5,088 nucleotides of DNA from an uncultured Collinsella sp. (GCA_900545055.1 UQXP01000081.1:1-5088); one strand, 5' to 3'. Numbered from the stretch's first letter, positions 1 through 5,088 are shown. Notes: generated by a model from the letters alone, not told the origin. Numbers and translations: made by a program.

Positions 1-964
1 GATCAGCATCGGAAATCTCGCCAAGGCCCAGCTCCTCGAGCGTCGTCGGCAGACCAACGCGCTGGCAAAACTCGAGCACCTGATCAAGCTCGGGCGCACG
101 CTCCAGGCGCAGCTGGACCACCAGGCCAAATGCCACGGCCTCGCCGTGCATGGCCTTGCACTCGGGCAGAATCGTCAGACCGTTGGCGATGGCATGTGCC
201 AACGCCAAGCCACCGCTCTCAAAGCCGACGCCCGAGAGCAGAATATTGCACTCGATCAGACGCTCAACCGCCGGCGATATACGCCCCTTCTTGAGATCGC
301 GCTTGGCAGCGACGCCGCACTCCATAAGCGTGTCATAGCAGGCACGAGCCGCAACCAAGGCCAAGTGTCCCGGCGCGCCACCGTGCTCGTTGGCGCCATG
401 CGCCGCGGCGCACGAACGTGCCTCGAAGTACGTTGCCAGCGCGTCGCCCATGCCGGCGACCGTCATACGCAGCGGGGCTGCCGCGAGCACGTTGGTATCG
501 ACCACAACTAGGTCTGGATTCTTCTCAAGCATCAGGTAGCGGTCGAACGATCCGTCCTCGTGATACAGCACCGAAATCGCGCTGCACGGACCGTCCATCG
601 AAGCCGCCGTGGGGCATACGCACAACGGCAACTCGGCATAAAACGCAACGGCCTTGGCGATATCGAGCATCTTGCCGCCGCCAATACCCACCACCATGTC
701 GCAATACTCAGCCTGGGCTTCCTTAGCCATTTCGACAACGGTCTCTTCCGTACACGGACCGTCATAAATCTTAAAGAACGGCTCACTCAGATCGTCGTCC
801 AGAAATCCATCGACGATCTGCCTGCACAGCCGATCCTCGGTGCCCTGGTCAAACAAGACATAGGCAGCGCAGCCCAACCATGACAAATACTTGCCCTGAC
901 GCGAGAGCTCACCCGGCCCCTGAACATATCGTCCGGGACCGCCATAAACCATGGGAAGCGCCAT
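1..964 (-). CDS. Divergent glycerol dehydrogenase-like protein, C-terminus cut by window edge
   Basis: The reading frame is open from an ATG at 964 to the window edge, giving 321 residues; about 40-50 C-terminal residues of a normal GldA should lie outside. It is an NAD-dependent polyol dehydrogenase of the GldA family, presumably cytoplasmic. Visible motifs are the N-terminal GRYVQGPGEL, the nucleotide-binding GIGGGK at 93-98, the substrate-loop SMDGPCSA at 122-129, and the putative zinc ligands Asp174 (GMGDALATYFEA), His257 (LAHAIANGL) and His273 (MHGEAVAFG). It is clearly a paralogue of the adjacent gldA, at roughly 60% identity by eye over residues 87-184 and lower at the N-terminus. Differences near the active site include SMDG instead of STDA, Ala instead of the second His in HAIHNGL, and HGEA instead of HGEK. 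The substrate may therefore differ from glycerol. ATG 964 is preferred because AAAGGGCGG lies 8 nt upstream; the in-frame ATG at 952 has no such site. The family is certain, the substrate is not. Confidence 0.9.
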   Translation of the reverse strand, partial: MALPMVYGGPGRYVQGPGELSRQGKYLSWLGCAAYVLFDQGTEDRLCRQIVDGFLDDDLSEPFFKIYDGPCTEETVVEMAKEAQAEYCDMVVGIGGGKMLDIAKAVAFYAELPLCVCPTAASMDGPCSAISVLYHEDGSFDRYLMLEKNPDLVVVDTNVLAAAPLRMTVAGMGDALATYFEARSCAAAHGANEHGGAPGHLALVAARACYDTLMECGVAAKRDLKKGRISPAVERLIECNILLSGVGFESGGLALAHAIANGLTILPECKAMHGEAVAFGLVVQLRLERAPELDQVLEFCQRVGLPTTLEELGLGEISDAD

Positions 965-994
965 ACGAGAATCCGCCCTTTCATCAACAACAAT

Positions 995-1025
995 TGGTGC
1001 AAAGCAACCTGACCCCTTTGCACCA
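995..1025. repeat. Spaced inverted repeat, REP-like or operator
   Basis: There are two perfect 10-bp arms, TGGTGCAAAG (995-1004) and CTTTGCACCA (1016-1025), separated by 11 nt. The repeat lies in the short spacer between the gldA terminator and the start of the downstream paralogue. Arm centres are 21 bp apart, two helical turns, which would suit a dimeric repressor. As minus-strand RNA the arms could also form a hairpin. The minus strand reads GGGGTCAGGT across the spacer, a motif that recalls REP palindromes spread by Y1 (RAYT) transposases; that comparison is from memory and is only an inference. Confidence 0.6.
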
Positions 1026-1029
1026 TAGC

Positions 1030-1065
1030 AAAAAGGGGCAAAGCCATCTGCTGGCTTTGCCCCTT
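1030..1065 (-). terminator. Intrinsic terminator after gldA
   Basis: A perfect 14-bp inverted repeat (1033-1046 and 1052-1065) encloses a 5-nt loop. In the minus-strand transcript it is followed by five U residues at 1034-1030. It begins 12 nt past the gldA stop codon. The plus-strand side has no T-run, so it acts only for minus-strand transcription. It separates gldA from the downstream paralogue. Confidence 0.92.
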
Positions 1066-1077
1066 CCTTAGCTTGAT

Positions 1078-2178
1078 TTACTCATCCATAAGATAGTAGT
1101 GGCCCAGCGCGTCGGCACCCAGGATGGCGTTTGCGACCATCTCGGGCGTCACCTCAAACGGCATGTTGCACATGGTGTCATCGGGCGCGCAGGCGGCCTC
1201 GGCAACGACCATGGCCTGCTCGCGCGTAAGCTCGGCAACGCCAAGTTCCTTCATCGTGACCGGCAGGCCCAGCTCAATGCAGAAGCCCAAGACTTCCTCG
1301 AGCTTCTCGGTCGGGGCATCCTCAAGTACCAGCTGGACGATGGTGCCAAAGGCGACCTTCTCGCCGTGATACATGCCATGGCACTCGGGCAGCATCGTCA
1401 GGCCATTGTGGATGGCATGAGCAGCAGCAAGGCCCGAGCTCTCAAAGCCAATGCCGGAAAGCAGCGTATTGGCCTCGATGATATGCTCAACGGCAGGCGT
1501 GAGCGCACCCTTCTCCAGCGCGACCTTGGCCTTGACGCCATCGGCCATAAGCGTCTCGTAGCAGAGCTTGGCGAGCGCCAGGCCGGCCATTCCGCCCTTG
1601 CCGCCGGCGCAAGTGCCACCGTCGGCATCGTGCGTCGCCTGGGCCTCAAAGTAGGTTGCGAGTGCATCGCCCATACCGGAAACCGTCAGGCGCACCGGGC
1701 TCGCCGCGATAACCGTCGTATCCATCAGGACAATGTTGGGGTTTGCCTTAAGGAATAGGTACTTATCGAACTGGCCGTCGTCGGTGTAGAGCACCGAAAG
1801 TGCCGAGCACGGCGCATCGGTCGAGGCGATGGTGGGGCAAATGATAACCGGGGACTCCAGGTAGTAGGCAACGGCCTTGGCAGTGTCGAGGATCTTGCCG
1901 CCACCGACGCCGACGATGATGTCGCAACCGTTGTCGCGAGCGAGCGCAACCAGGCGATCGACCTCGCCCTTGGAGCACTCGCCGTTAAAGTCCTCAAACA
2001 GCAGCTCGGCCTTAGCCTCGGCAAAGCCGCCCTCGATCTTGGCACCGACGCGCTTCTTGCCCGAAGGCGTCACAATAACGAGGGCCTTAGCGCCGAGCGG
2101 CTCGACATAGGAGCCGAGCTTGGCGAGCTCGTCCGGACCCTGGATGTACTTGCTGGGGCTATTGAAAATTGCAGCCAT
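1078..2178 (-). CDS. gldA: Glycerol dehydrogenase (NAD+)
   Basis: This 366-residue cytoplasmic enzyme oxidises glycerol to dihydroxyacetone with NAD+; the family also works in reverse and on other small diols and hydroxyketones. The length is almost that of E. coli GldA, and large parts align without gaps. Visible motifs are SPSKYIQGPDEL at 7-18, the NAD-binding GVGGGK at 90-95, the substrate loop ASTDAPCSALSV at 118-129 with Asp121, and the zinc ligands Asp171 (GMGDALATYFEA), His254 (AAAHAIHNGL) and His271 (YHGEKVAFG), which sit at the E. coli numbering. The C-terminal helical domain is complete. The ATG at 2178 gives the expected family N-terminus, although the ribosome binding site is weak (GAGAATGGGAT upstream). 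It lies downstream of an iron alcohol dehydrogenase and upstream of a divergent paralogue on the same strand. No dihydroxyacetone kinase gene is visible, so its role could be glycerol use or redox disposal by dihydroxyacetone reduction. Confidence 0.96.
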   Translation of the reverse strand: MAAIFNSPSKYIQGPDELAKLGSYVEPLGAKALVIVTPSGKKRVGAKIEGGFAEAKAELLFEDFNGECSKGEVDRLVALARDNGCDIIVGVGGGKILDTAKAVAYYLESPVIICPTIASTDAPCSALSVLYTDDGQFDKYLFLKANPNIVLMDTTVIAASPVRLTVSGMGDALATYFEAQATHDADGGTCAGGKGGMAGLALAKLCYETLMADGVKAKVALEKGALTPAVEHIIEANTLLSGIGFESSGLAAAHAIHNGLTMLPECHGMYHGEKVAFGTIVQLVLEDAPTEKLEEVLGFCIELGLPVTMKELGVAELTREQAMVVAEAACAPDDTMCNMPFEVTPEMVANAILGADALGHYYLMDE

Positions 2179-2194
2179 AACTATCCCATTCTCT

Positions 2195-2240
2195 AAAAGA
2201 AAAAAGAAAGGGGCTCCGTACGGATACGTGCGGAGCCCCT
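2195..2240 (-). terminator. Intrinsic terminator between the iron ADH gene and gldA
   Basis: A perfect 10-bp stem (AGGGGCTCCG at 2209-2218 with CGGAGCCCCT at 2231-2240) can extend inward past one mismatch by 3 bp to a 4-nt loop. On the minus strand it is followed by a long pyrimidine tract dominated by U (2208-2195). It begins about 20 nt after the alcohol dehydrogenase stop codon. It ends only about 16 nt before the gldA start codon, which leaves no room for an ordinary promoter in between. Confidence 0.93.
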
Positions 2241-2261
2241 CGTTACGATAACAAGAGTCGA

Positions 2262-3485
2262 TTAGAAATCGATGTCGGTGTCGTAGTAGCAGGCCTTGAG
2301 AATCTTCTCGAAGTCGGCAGCCTTGGTCTCACGCGGGTTCTCGGGCGTGCAGGCGTCCTGCTCAGCGTTCGCGGCAATCTCGGGCAGCTTGGCGAGGAAC
2401 TCCTCCTCGGAAACCATCTGCGGGTTCTCGGCGTCGACCTTCACGCCGCCATTCGCGTAATCCTTGATGGACTGCGGAATGTTGAGCTGGTCGTTGAGGT
2501 CGCGAATCTTCTGGACGAGCGCAGCGATGAGCTCCTCGTTGGTCTCGCCGGGAAGGTGCAGGATCTCCTTGGCCACGTAAGCGTAACGCTCGGCAGCACG
2601 CGGGTCCTTGGAGTTCCACTGGATGACCTTGCCCAGGTACATGGCGTTAGCGGCACCGTGGATGATGTGGCCGTTCTCGAAGGCAGCACCGGTCTTGTGA
2701 GCCATGGAGTGAACGATGCCCAGCAGGCCCGAGGAGAAGGCGATACCGGCGATGCACTGAGCCTCGTGCATGTGCTGACGGGCCTCATGGTCGCCAGCAT
2801 AGGACTTGGGCAGCCACTCGACGATCTCGCGGATGCCGTGCAGAGCGTTGGCGTCGGTGAACATAGAGGCGCAGGTGGAAACGTAGGCCTCCATGCAGTG
2901 GGTCAGAGCGTCCATGCCGGTATGAGCGCACAGCTTGGCGGGCATGGTATAGGTGAGCTCGGGGTCGACGATGGCGACATCAGGGGTGATGTTGAAGTCG
3001 GCCAGCGGGTACTTGATGCCCTTTTCGTAATCCGTGATGACGGAGAATGCGGTGACCTCGGTAGCGGTGCCGGAGGTAGAGGAAATGGCGCAGAAGTGAG
3101 CCTTCTGACGCAGCTCGGGGAAGCTGAACGGCTGGATAATGTTGTCGAAGGACTCCTCGGGATACTCGTAGAAGACCCACATGGCCTTAGCGGCATCGAT
3201 GGGCGAACCGCCACCGATAGCAACGATCCAGTCGGGCTCGAAGTCGCGCATAGCGGCTGCGCCCTTCATGACGGTCTCGATGGAGGGATCGGACTCGACG
3301 CCCTCGAACAGCTTGACCTCCATGCCGGCCTCTTTGAGGTCGGCCTCAACGTCCTGCAGGAACCCGCCGCGGCGCATAGAGCTGCCGCCAGAAACGATGA
3401 TGGCCTTCTTGCCCTTGAGGTTCTTCACCTCGTGGCGAGCGCCCTCACCAAAGTACAGATCGCGAGGATTGGTAAAACGTCCCAT
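2262..3485 (-). CDS. Class III iron-containing alcohol dehydrogenase
   Basis: This 407-residue cytoplasmic NAD(P)-dependent alcohol dehydrogenase belongs to the FucO / butanol dehydrogenase / AdhE C-terminal type. It probably reduces an aldehyde to an alcohol during fermentation. The nucleotide-binding GGGSPIDAAK is at 91-100 and SSTSGTATEVT at 135-145. The iron ligands expected for the family are Asp192 and His196 (GMDALTHCMEAY), His259 (GIVHSMAH) and His276 (HIIHGAANAM). The spacing from AH to the last His is three residues longer than I recall in FucO or AdhE, which may mark a subfamily. The ATG at 3485 is chosen because TAGGAGG (3492-3498) lies 6 nt upstream. A GTG at 3536 would add a basic 17-residue extension that covers the ribosome binding site and does not look like the family. 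The exact substrate (ethanol, butanol, 1,3-propanediol or other) cannot be read from sequence. Neighbouring glycerol dehydrogenases make a glycerol-linked role possible. Confidence 0.94.
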   Translation of the reverse strand: MGRFTNPRDLYFGEGARHEVKNLKGKKAIIVSGGSSMRRGGFLQDVEADLKEAGMEVKLFEGVESDPSIETVMKGAAAMRDFEPDWIVAIGGGSPIDAAKAMWVFYEYPEESFDNIIQPFSFPELRQKAHFCAISSTSGTATEVTAFSVITDYEKGIKYPLADFNITPDVAIVDPELTYTMPAKLCAHTGMDALTHCMEAYVSTCASMFTDANALHGIREIVEWLPKSYAGDHEARQHMHEAQCIAGIAFSSGLLGIVHSMAHKTGAAFENGHIIHGAANAMYLGKVIQWNSKDPRAAERYAYVAKEILHLPGETNEELIAALVQKIRDLNDQLNIPQSIKDYANGGVKVDAENPQMVSEEEFLAKLPEIAANAEQDACTPENPRETKAADFEKILKACYYDTDIDF

Positions 3486-3491
3486 ACTGTG

Positions 3492-3498
3492 CCTCCTA
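3492..3498 (-). promoter_or_regulatory. Ribosome binding site of the iron ADH gene
   Basis: The minus strand reads TAGGAGG, 6 nt before the ATG at 3485. It decides that start over the upstream in-frame GTG at 3536. Confidence 0.9.
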
Positions 3499-3521
3499 AA
3501 CAAGCCCCTCTTAGACTTGCG

Positions 3522-3527
3522 TATATA
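3522..3527 (-). promoter_or_regulatory. Possible -10 element for the iron ADH gene
   Basis: The minus strand reads TATATA in the context GTTATATAC, placing a start about 30 nt upstream of the ATG. The position 17 nt upstream reads ACGGAG, a poor -35. It lies inside the inverted repeat at 3526-3552, which would then act as an operator. This is weak and rests on one hexamer. Confidence 0.3.
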
Positions 3528-3552
3528 ACGGAGCACCCGATTGGCTCCGTTA
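3526..3552. repeat. Inverted repeat upstream of the iron ADH gene
   Basis: There are perfect 9-bp arms, TAACGGAGC (3526-3534) and GCTCCGTTA (3544-3552), with a 9-nt spacer. The repeat sits about 40 bp upstream of the adh start codon. It could be an operator overlapping a promoter or an RNA hairpin in the leader. No U-run follows it on either strand, so it is not a standard terminator. Confidence 0.7.
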
Positions 3553-3563
3553 GGACCATTTTG

Positions 3564-3587
3564 TGCGTCGCCGGCGATAGCGACGCA
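3564..3587. repeat. Second inverted repeat upstream of the iron ADH gene
   Basis: There are perfect 8-bp arms, TGCGTCGC (3564-3571) and GCGACGCA (3580-3587), with an 8-nt spacer. It is GC-rich and stable as RNA on either strand. It has no T-tract. It directly abuts the next inverted repeat, with a 1-nt gap. Confidence 0.7.
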
Positions 3588-3588
3588 A

Positions 3589-3614
3589 TGTCTAAACGTC
3601 TCAACGCTCAGACA
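3589..3614 (-). repeat. Third inverted repeat, RNA-like on the minus strand
   Basis: The arms 3589-3599 and 3604-3614 can form an 11-bp stem with a UGAG tetraloop in the minus-strand transcript, including two G-U pairs. In plus-strand RNA the same two positions would be A-C mismatches. This asymmetry suggests that, if it is functional, it works in RNA transcribed toward the adh gene. Confidence 0.5.
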
Positions 3615-3620
3615 AACACT

Positions 3621-3626
3621 ATTTTA
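3621..3626 (-). promoter_or_regulatory. Possible upstream -10 element for the iron ADH gene
   Basis: The minus strand reads TAAAAT. A start 7 nt downstream would fall at about 3614, the first base of the inverted repeat at 3589-3614, so the transcript would begin with the hairpins. The -35 position reads GAATAA, which is poor. Low confidence. Confidence 0.25.
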
Positions 3627-3810
3627 CCGTTCTGGTTGGTCAGTTATTCACCTAAAGCCAACAATGATGAAACGTTTTTTCTATCCCTGAAGACCCTTGT
3701 GGGGCATTCATACTCCCAAGCTGGGCAAACGTTTTATCAGGGTTGACCACATATCCCGGGTAGGACTGTGCCCCTCCAAAATGTGCCCCGTTCGCCGCCA
3801 AAAATCGACC

Positions 3811-3932
3811 GTTTACGGCACTGTGATACCACCCGCGCAACTGAGGTGCCGACATTTGTGCGACATCCGTCTTCGTGGTGCAAAGGTGCAAGTCCAAGTG
3901 CGGCACCCCCGGTGTGCCACATGCGGGTAAAC
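3811..3932. repeat. Possible small repeat element with imperfect inverted ends
   Basis: The ends GTTTAC (3811-3816) and GTAAAC (3927-3932) are perfect inverses, and a second matching block (TGTG, 3822-3825, against CACA, 3918-3921) lies at the same distance inside each end. Over 22 positions about 13 match. The inside holds short direct repeats: CGACAT at 3850 and 3861, and GGTGCAA at 3877 and 3885. I see no clear target-site duplication. It could be a MITE-like remnant or chance. Confidence 0.25.
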
Positions 3933-3940
3933 TAGACCTT

Positions 3941-3946
3941 TATATA
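3941..3946 (+). promoter_or_regulatory. Possible -10 element of the TPR-like gene
   Basis: TATATA lies in the context CCTTTATATAGAGAC, about 37 nt before the ATG at 3984. The position 17 nt upstream (CACATG) is a poor -35. The location is right and the A/T-rich hexamer stands out in GC-rich surroundings, but support is weak. Confidence 0.35.
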
Positions 3947-3971
3947 GAGACATTTGAACCCTAACCGCAGC

Positions 3972-3979
3972 AAAGGAGG
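3972..3979 (+). promoter_or_regulatory. Ribosome binding site of the TPR-like gene
   Basis: AAAGGAGG ends 4 nt before the ATG at 3984. The spacer is slightly short but the match is strong. It favours ATG 3984 over the in-frame TTG at 3954. Confidence 0.8.
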
Positions 3980-3983
3980 CCCC

Positions 3984-5060
3984 ATGGCATTCGATCCCAT
4001 TCAAGAGGATTGCCATCGCCTCGTTCTTGAGGCCTTGCGCCGCGACAATATCCCGCTCACTGACGGCCCCGCCGTCGAGCGTCTGATGGAACAATTCACC
4101 CGCAACCCCGCGCCGCTCATCGTGCACGATCGCGACCGCGCCGGGCACCTCATTGCCAAGGTGGTCGAGGCTGTCGACTACCGCATCCCTTTTATCCCCG
4201 ACGACGCCCAGGCAGAGCAAGAAGAAGCCGCAGCCGAGAACATGCTCCGCGAGGCAGCCGCGCTCGATCCGGCCAACTGGGATGCCCAGCGCATGCTGAC
4301 GGCGCTCACCGCCGAATCCAACGAGGAATACGTACAGTATCTGGTGTCCAAGTGCGACGAGGTGGAGCACGATTTGGCGCTCAAGATCGCCTCGGCGCAG
4401 GACCCCTACGAGCGTGAGGCCGCAGGCGACCTGACCCGCCGTCCCTACCTGCGCTGGCTTGCCGCCTTGGCATCGCGCGCGCTCATTAGCGGCCGCTACC
4501 GCATGTCGCTGGATGCCGCGAATCGCAGCCTGGACTTTGCGCCCAACGACCCCGCTGGCGTCCGCCATACCGCGATGCTTGCCATGGCAAAGCTCGAATA
4601 CCCTGCCGAGGAGCTCAAGCGTTTTCGTTCCGCCCACTCCGTGCCCTATCTTGCCAACACGCCGCTGCGCCGCCGTCCCAAGGATGCAGAGCGCGACCTG
4701 GACCCGTGGACGCTCATCGCGCTGATGAGCGCAGCCTGGCGCGAGCTGGACTACGAAGGCGCCGAACACTACCTGCGCATCCTGGTGCGCTCATGCCCAC
4801 ACGCGGCCGAGGCGCTCTACTTCCAAACCGAGTTTCCCGATGGCGTCTATGCCCGCGTCAACGTAGGTCCGGGCTCCACCGATGAGCTTGTCCTTGCCCT
4901 GTCCGAGGCGACACCGGTGCTGCAGGAGGGCCTAGGCGCGCCCGACAACGCCAGCTTTGCCGCCTGGGTCGCCACCAACGACATCGTGCGCTCCCAGATC
5001 GACGAACGAATCCTGCGCGCGGCCGAACAGGGATTGCCGTTTAAGGGAGGAGACCTCTAA
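3984..5060 (+). CDS. TPR-like (ST7-type) helical protein of unknown function
   Basis: This 358-residue soluble protein has no signal peptide or membrane segment. It contains at least three TPR-like helical hairpins, at about 80-108 (AENMLREAAALDPANWDAQR), 152-195 (RRPYLRWLAALA, then SGRYRMSLDAANRSLDFAPN) and 242-282 (AWRELDYEGAEHYLRILVRS). The central block, with RRPYLR early and FAPNDPAGVRH at its end, resembles the motif of ST7-type tetratricopeptide proteins, which carry an RPYMR-like start and a LNPNDNQGVRY-like end. Such repeats bind other proteins, but no partner or catalytic function can be named. The acidic patch at 72-86 (DDAQAEQEEAAAE) and the Arg/Lys-rich stretch at 229-238 are notable. 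ATG 3984 is chosen for its ribosome binding site. The stop overlaps the next start codon (TAATG), so the two genes are probably co-translated. It is divergent from the dehydrogenase genes and likely unrelated to them. Confidence 0.88.
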   Translation: MAFDPIQEDCHRLVLEALRRDNIPLTDGPAVERLMEQFTRNPAPLIVHDRDRAGHLIAKVVEAVDYRIPFIPDDAQAEQEEAAAENMLREAAALDPANWDAQRMLTALTAESNEEYVQYLVSKCDEVEHDLALKIASAQDPYEREAAGDLTRRPYLRWLAALASRALISGRYRMSLDAANRSLDFAPNDPAGVRHTAMLAMAKLEYPAEELKRFRSAHSVPYLANTPLRRRPKDAERDLDPWTLIALMSAAWRELDYEGAEHYLRILVRSCPHAAEALYFQTEFPDGVYARVNVGPGSTDELVLALSEATPVLQEGLGAPDNASFAAWVATNDIVRSQIDERILRAAEQGLPFKGGDL

Positions 5061-5088
5061 TGGATCCGAGCGTCTACATCCCCGCCTA
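5060..5088 (+). CDS. Start of a downstream gene, only nine codons visible
   Basis: An ATG at 5060 overlaps the stop codon of the TPR-like gene in a TAATG arrangement and is preceded by AAGGGAGGAG (5043-5052), with GGAGG 9 nt upstream. The visible peptide is MDPSVYIPA. This is typical translational coupling in an operon. The family cannot be told from nine residues. Confidence 0.7.

Larger units (their letters stand above)
3486..3983. other. Divergent intergenic region without a supported gene
   Basis: About 500 bp separate the start codons of the iron ADH gene (minus) and the TPR-like gene (plus). The first 130 bp hold three inverted repeats. Positions 3615-3760 are visibly less GC-rich than the genes and hold two AAACGTTT palindromes (3670-3677 and 3727-3734). 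Positions 3761-3932 are rich in short direct repeats with no family-like reading frame. The last 50 bp hold a possible -10 and the ribosome binding site of the plus-strand gene. Short open frames exist here on both strands but lack convincing start sites or recognisable protein features. Confidence 0.7.

Noticed and set aside
787..1047. Minus-strand open frame overlapping the start of the gldA paralogue
   Set aside because: It is in another frame, starts inside the gldA terminator, and its product has no resemblance to a protein family.
1099..1758. Plus-strand open frame of 219 codons opposite gldA
   Set aside because: It is a shadow of gldA, whose catalytic motifs are unmistakable on the minus strand.
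3564..3614. Bidirectional terminator between the divergent genes
   Set aside because: The inverted repeats there have no T-run on either strand, and divergent genes do not need a terminator at this place.
3665..3681. CcpA cre site
   Set aside because: TGAAACG is one base short of the TGNAANCG half-site spacing, and the right half does not match.
2556..3746. Long plus-strand open frame of 396 codons antisense to the iron ADH gene
   Set aside because: It lies opposite a clear family member, is rich in Gly/Val/Leu/Asp as expected of a GC-rich shadow frame, and has no recognisable domain or ribosome binding site.
3652..3906. Minus-strand open frame of 84 codons in the intergenic region
   Set aside because: It starts with GTG without a properly spaced ribosome binding site, runs through repeat-rich DNA and shows no family features; it may only be part of a dispersed repeat.
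3813..4769. Minus-strand open frame of 318 codons opposite the TPR-like gene
   Set aside because: The plus-strand frame has a strong ribosome binding site, TPR-like repeats and a coupled downstream gene; the antisense frame shows none of this.
1..5088. CRISPR array, tRNA or rRNA genes
   Set aside because: No regularly spaced repeats with spacers and no tRNA cloverleaf or rRNA-like segment was seen on either strand.

Overview
The window looks like chromosomal DNA of a high-GC, anaerobic, gut-type Actinobacterium, most likely Coriobacteriia and perhaps Collinsella. The grounds are GC-rich codon use, classical GGAGG ribosome binding sites, and fermentative polyol/alcohol dehydrogenase genes of the kind found in gut anaerobes. 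The genus is an inference from general appearance, not from a marker gene.

Positions 1-3485 hold three dehydrogenase genes in a row on the minus strand. In transcription order they are a class III iron-containing alcohol dehydrogenase (3485 to 2262), a canonical glycerol dehydrogenase gldA (2178 to 1078), and a second, divergent glycerol-dehydrogenase-like paralogue (964 to beyond position 1, C-terminus outside the window). All three belong to the Fe-ADH/GldA/DHQ-synthase-like superfamily. The gldA-like pair looks like an old tandem duplication. Each of the first two genes is followed by a strong intrinsic terminator. The terminator after the alcohol dehydrogenase ends less than 20 nt before the gldA start codon, so gldA expression probably depends on readthrough or on a promoter hidden in the terminator region.

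Positions 3486-3983 form a roughly 500 bp divergent intergenic region. Its adh-proximal part holds three inverted repeats that could fold in the adh leader RNA. Its middle holds two copies of the palindrome AAACGTTT. Its right part is rich in short direct repeats, is bounded by weak inverted ends, and has no convincing gene.

Positions 3984-5060 on the plus strand encode a 358-residue soluble helical protein with TPR-like repeats resembling the ST7-type TPR block. Its stop codon overlaps the start of a further gene (TAATG), of which only nine codons are visible.

Functionally, the minus-strand genes fit interconversion of glycerol and dihydroxyacetone and reduction of an aldehyde to an alcohol for NAD(H) balance during fermentation. 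No dihydroxyacetone kinase, glycerol dehydratase or regulator gene is visible. I found no strong evidence of a wholly new system. The most unusual parts are the regulatory spacers between the dehydrogenase genes.
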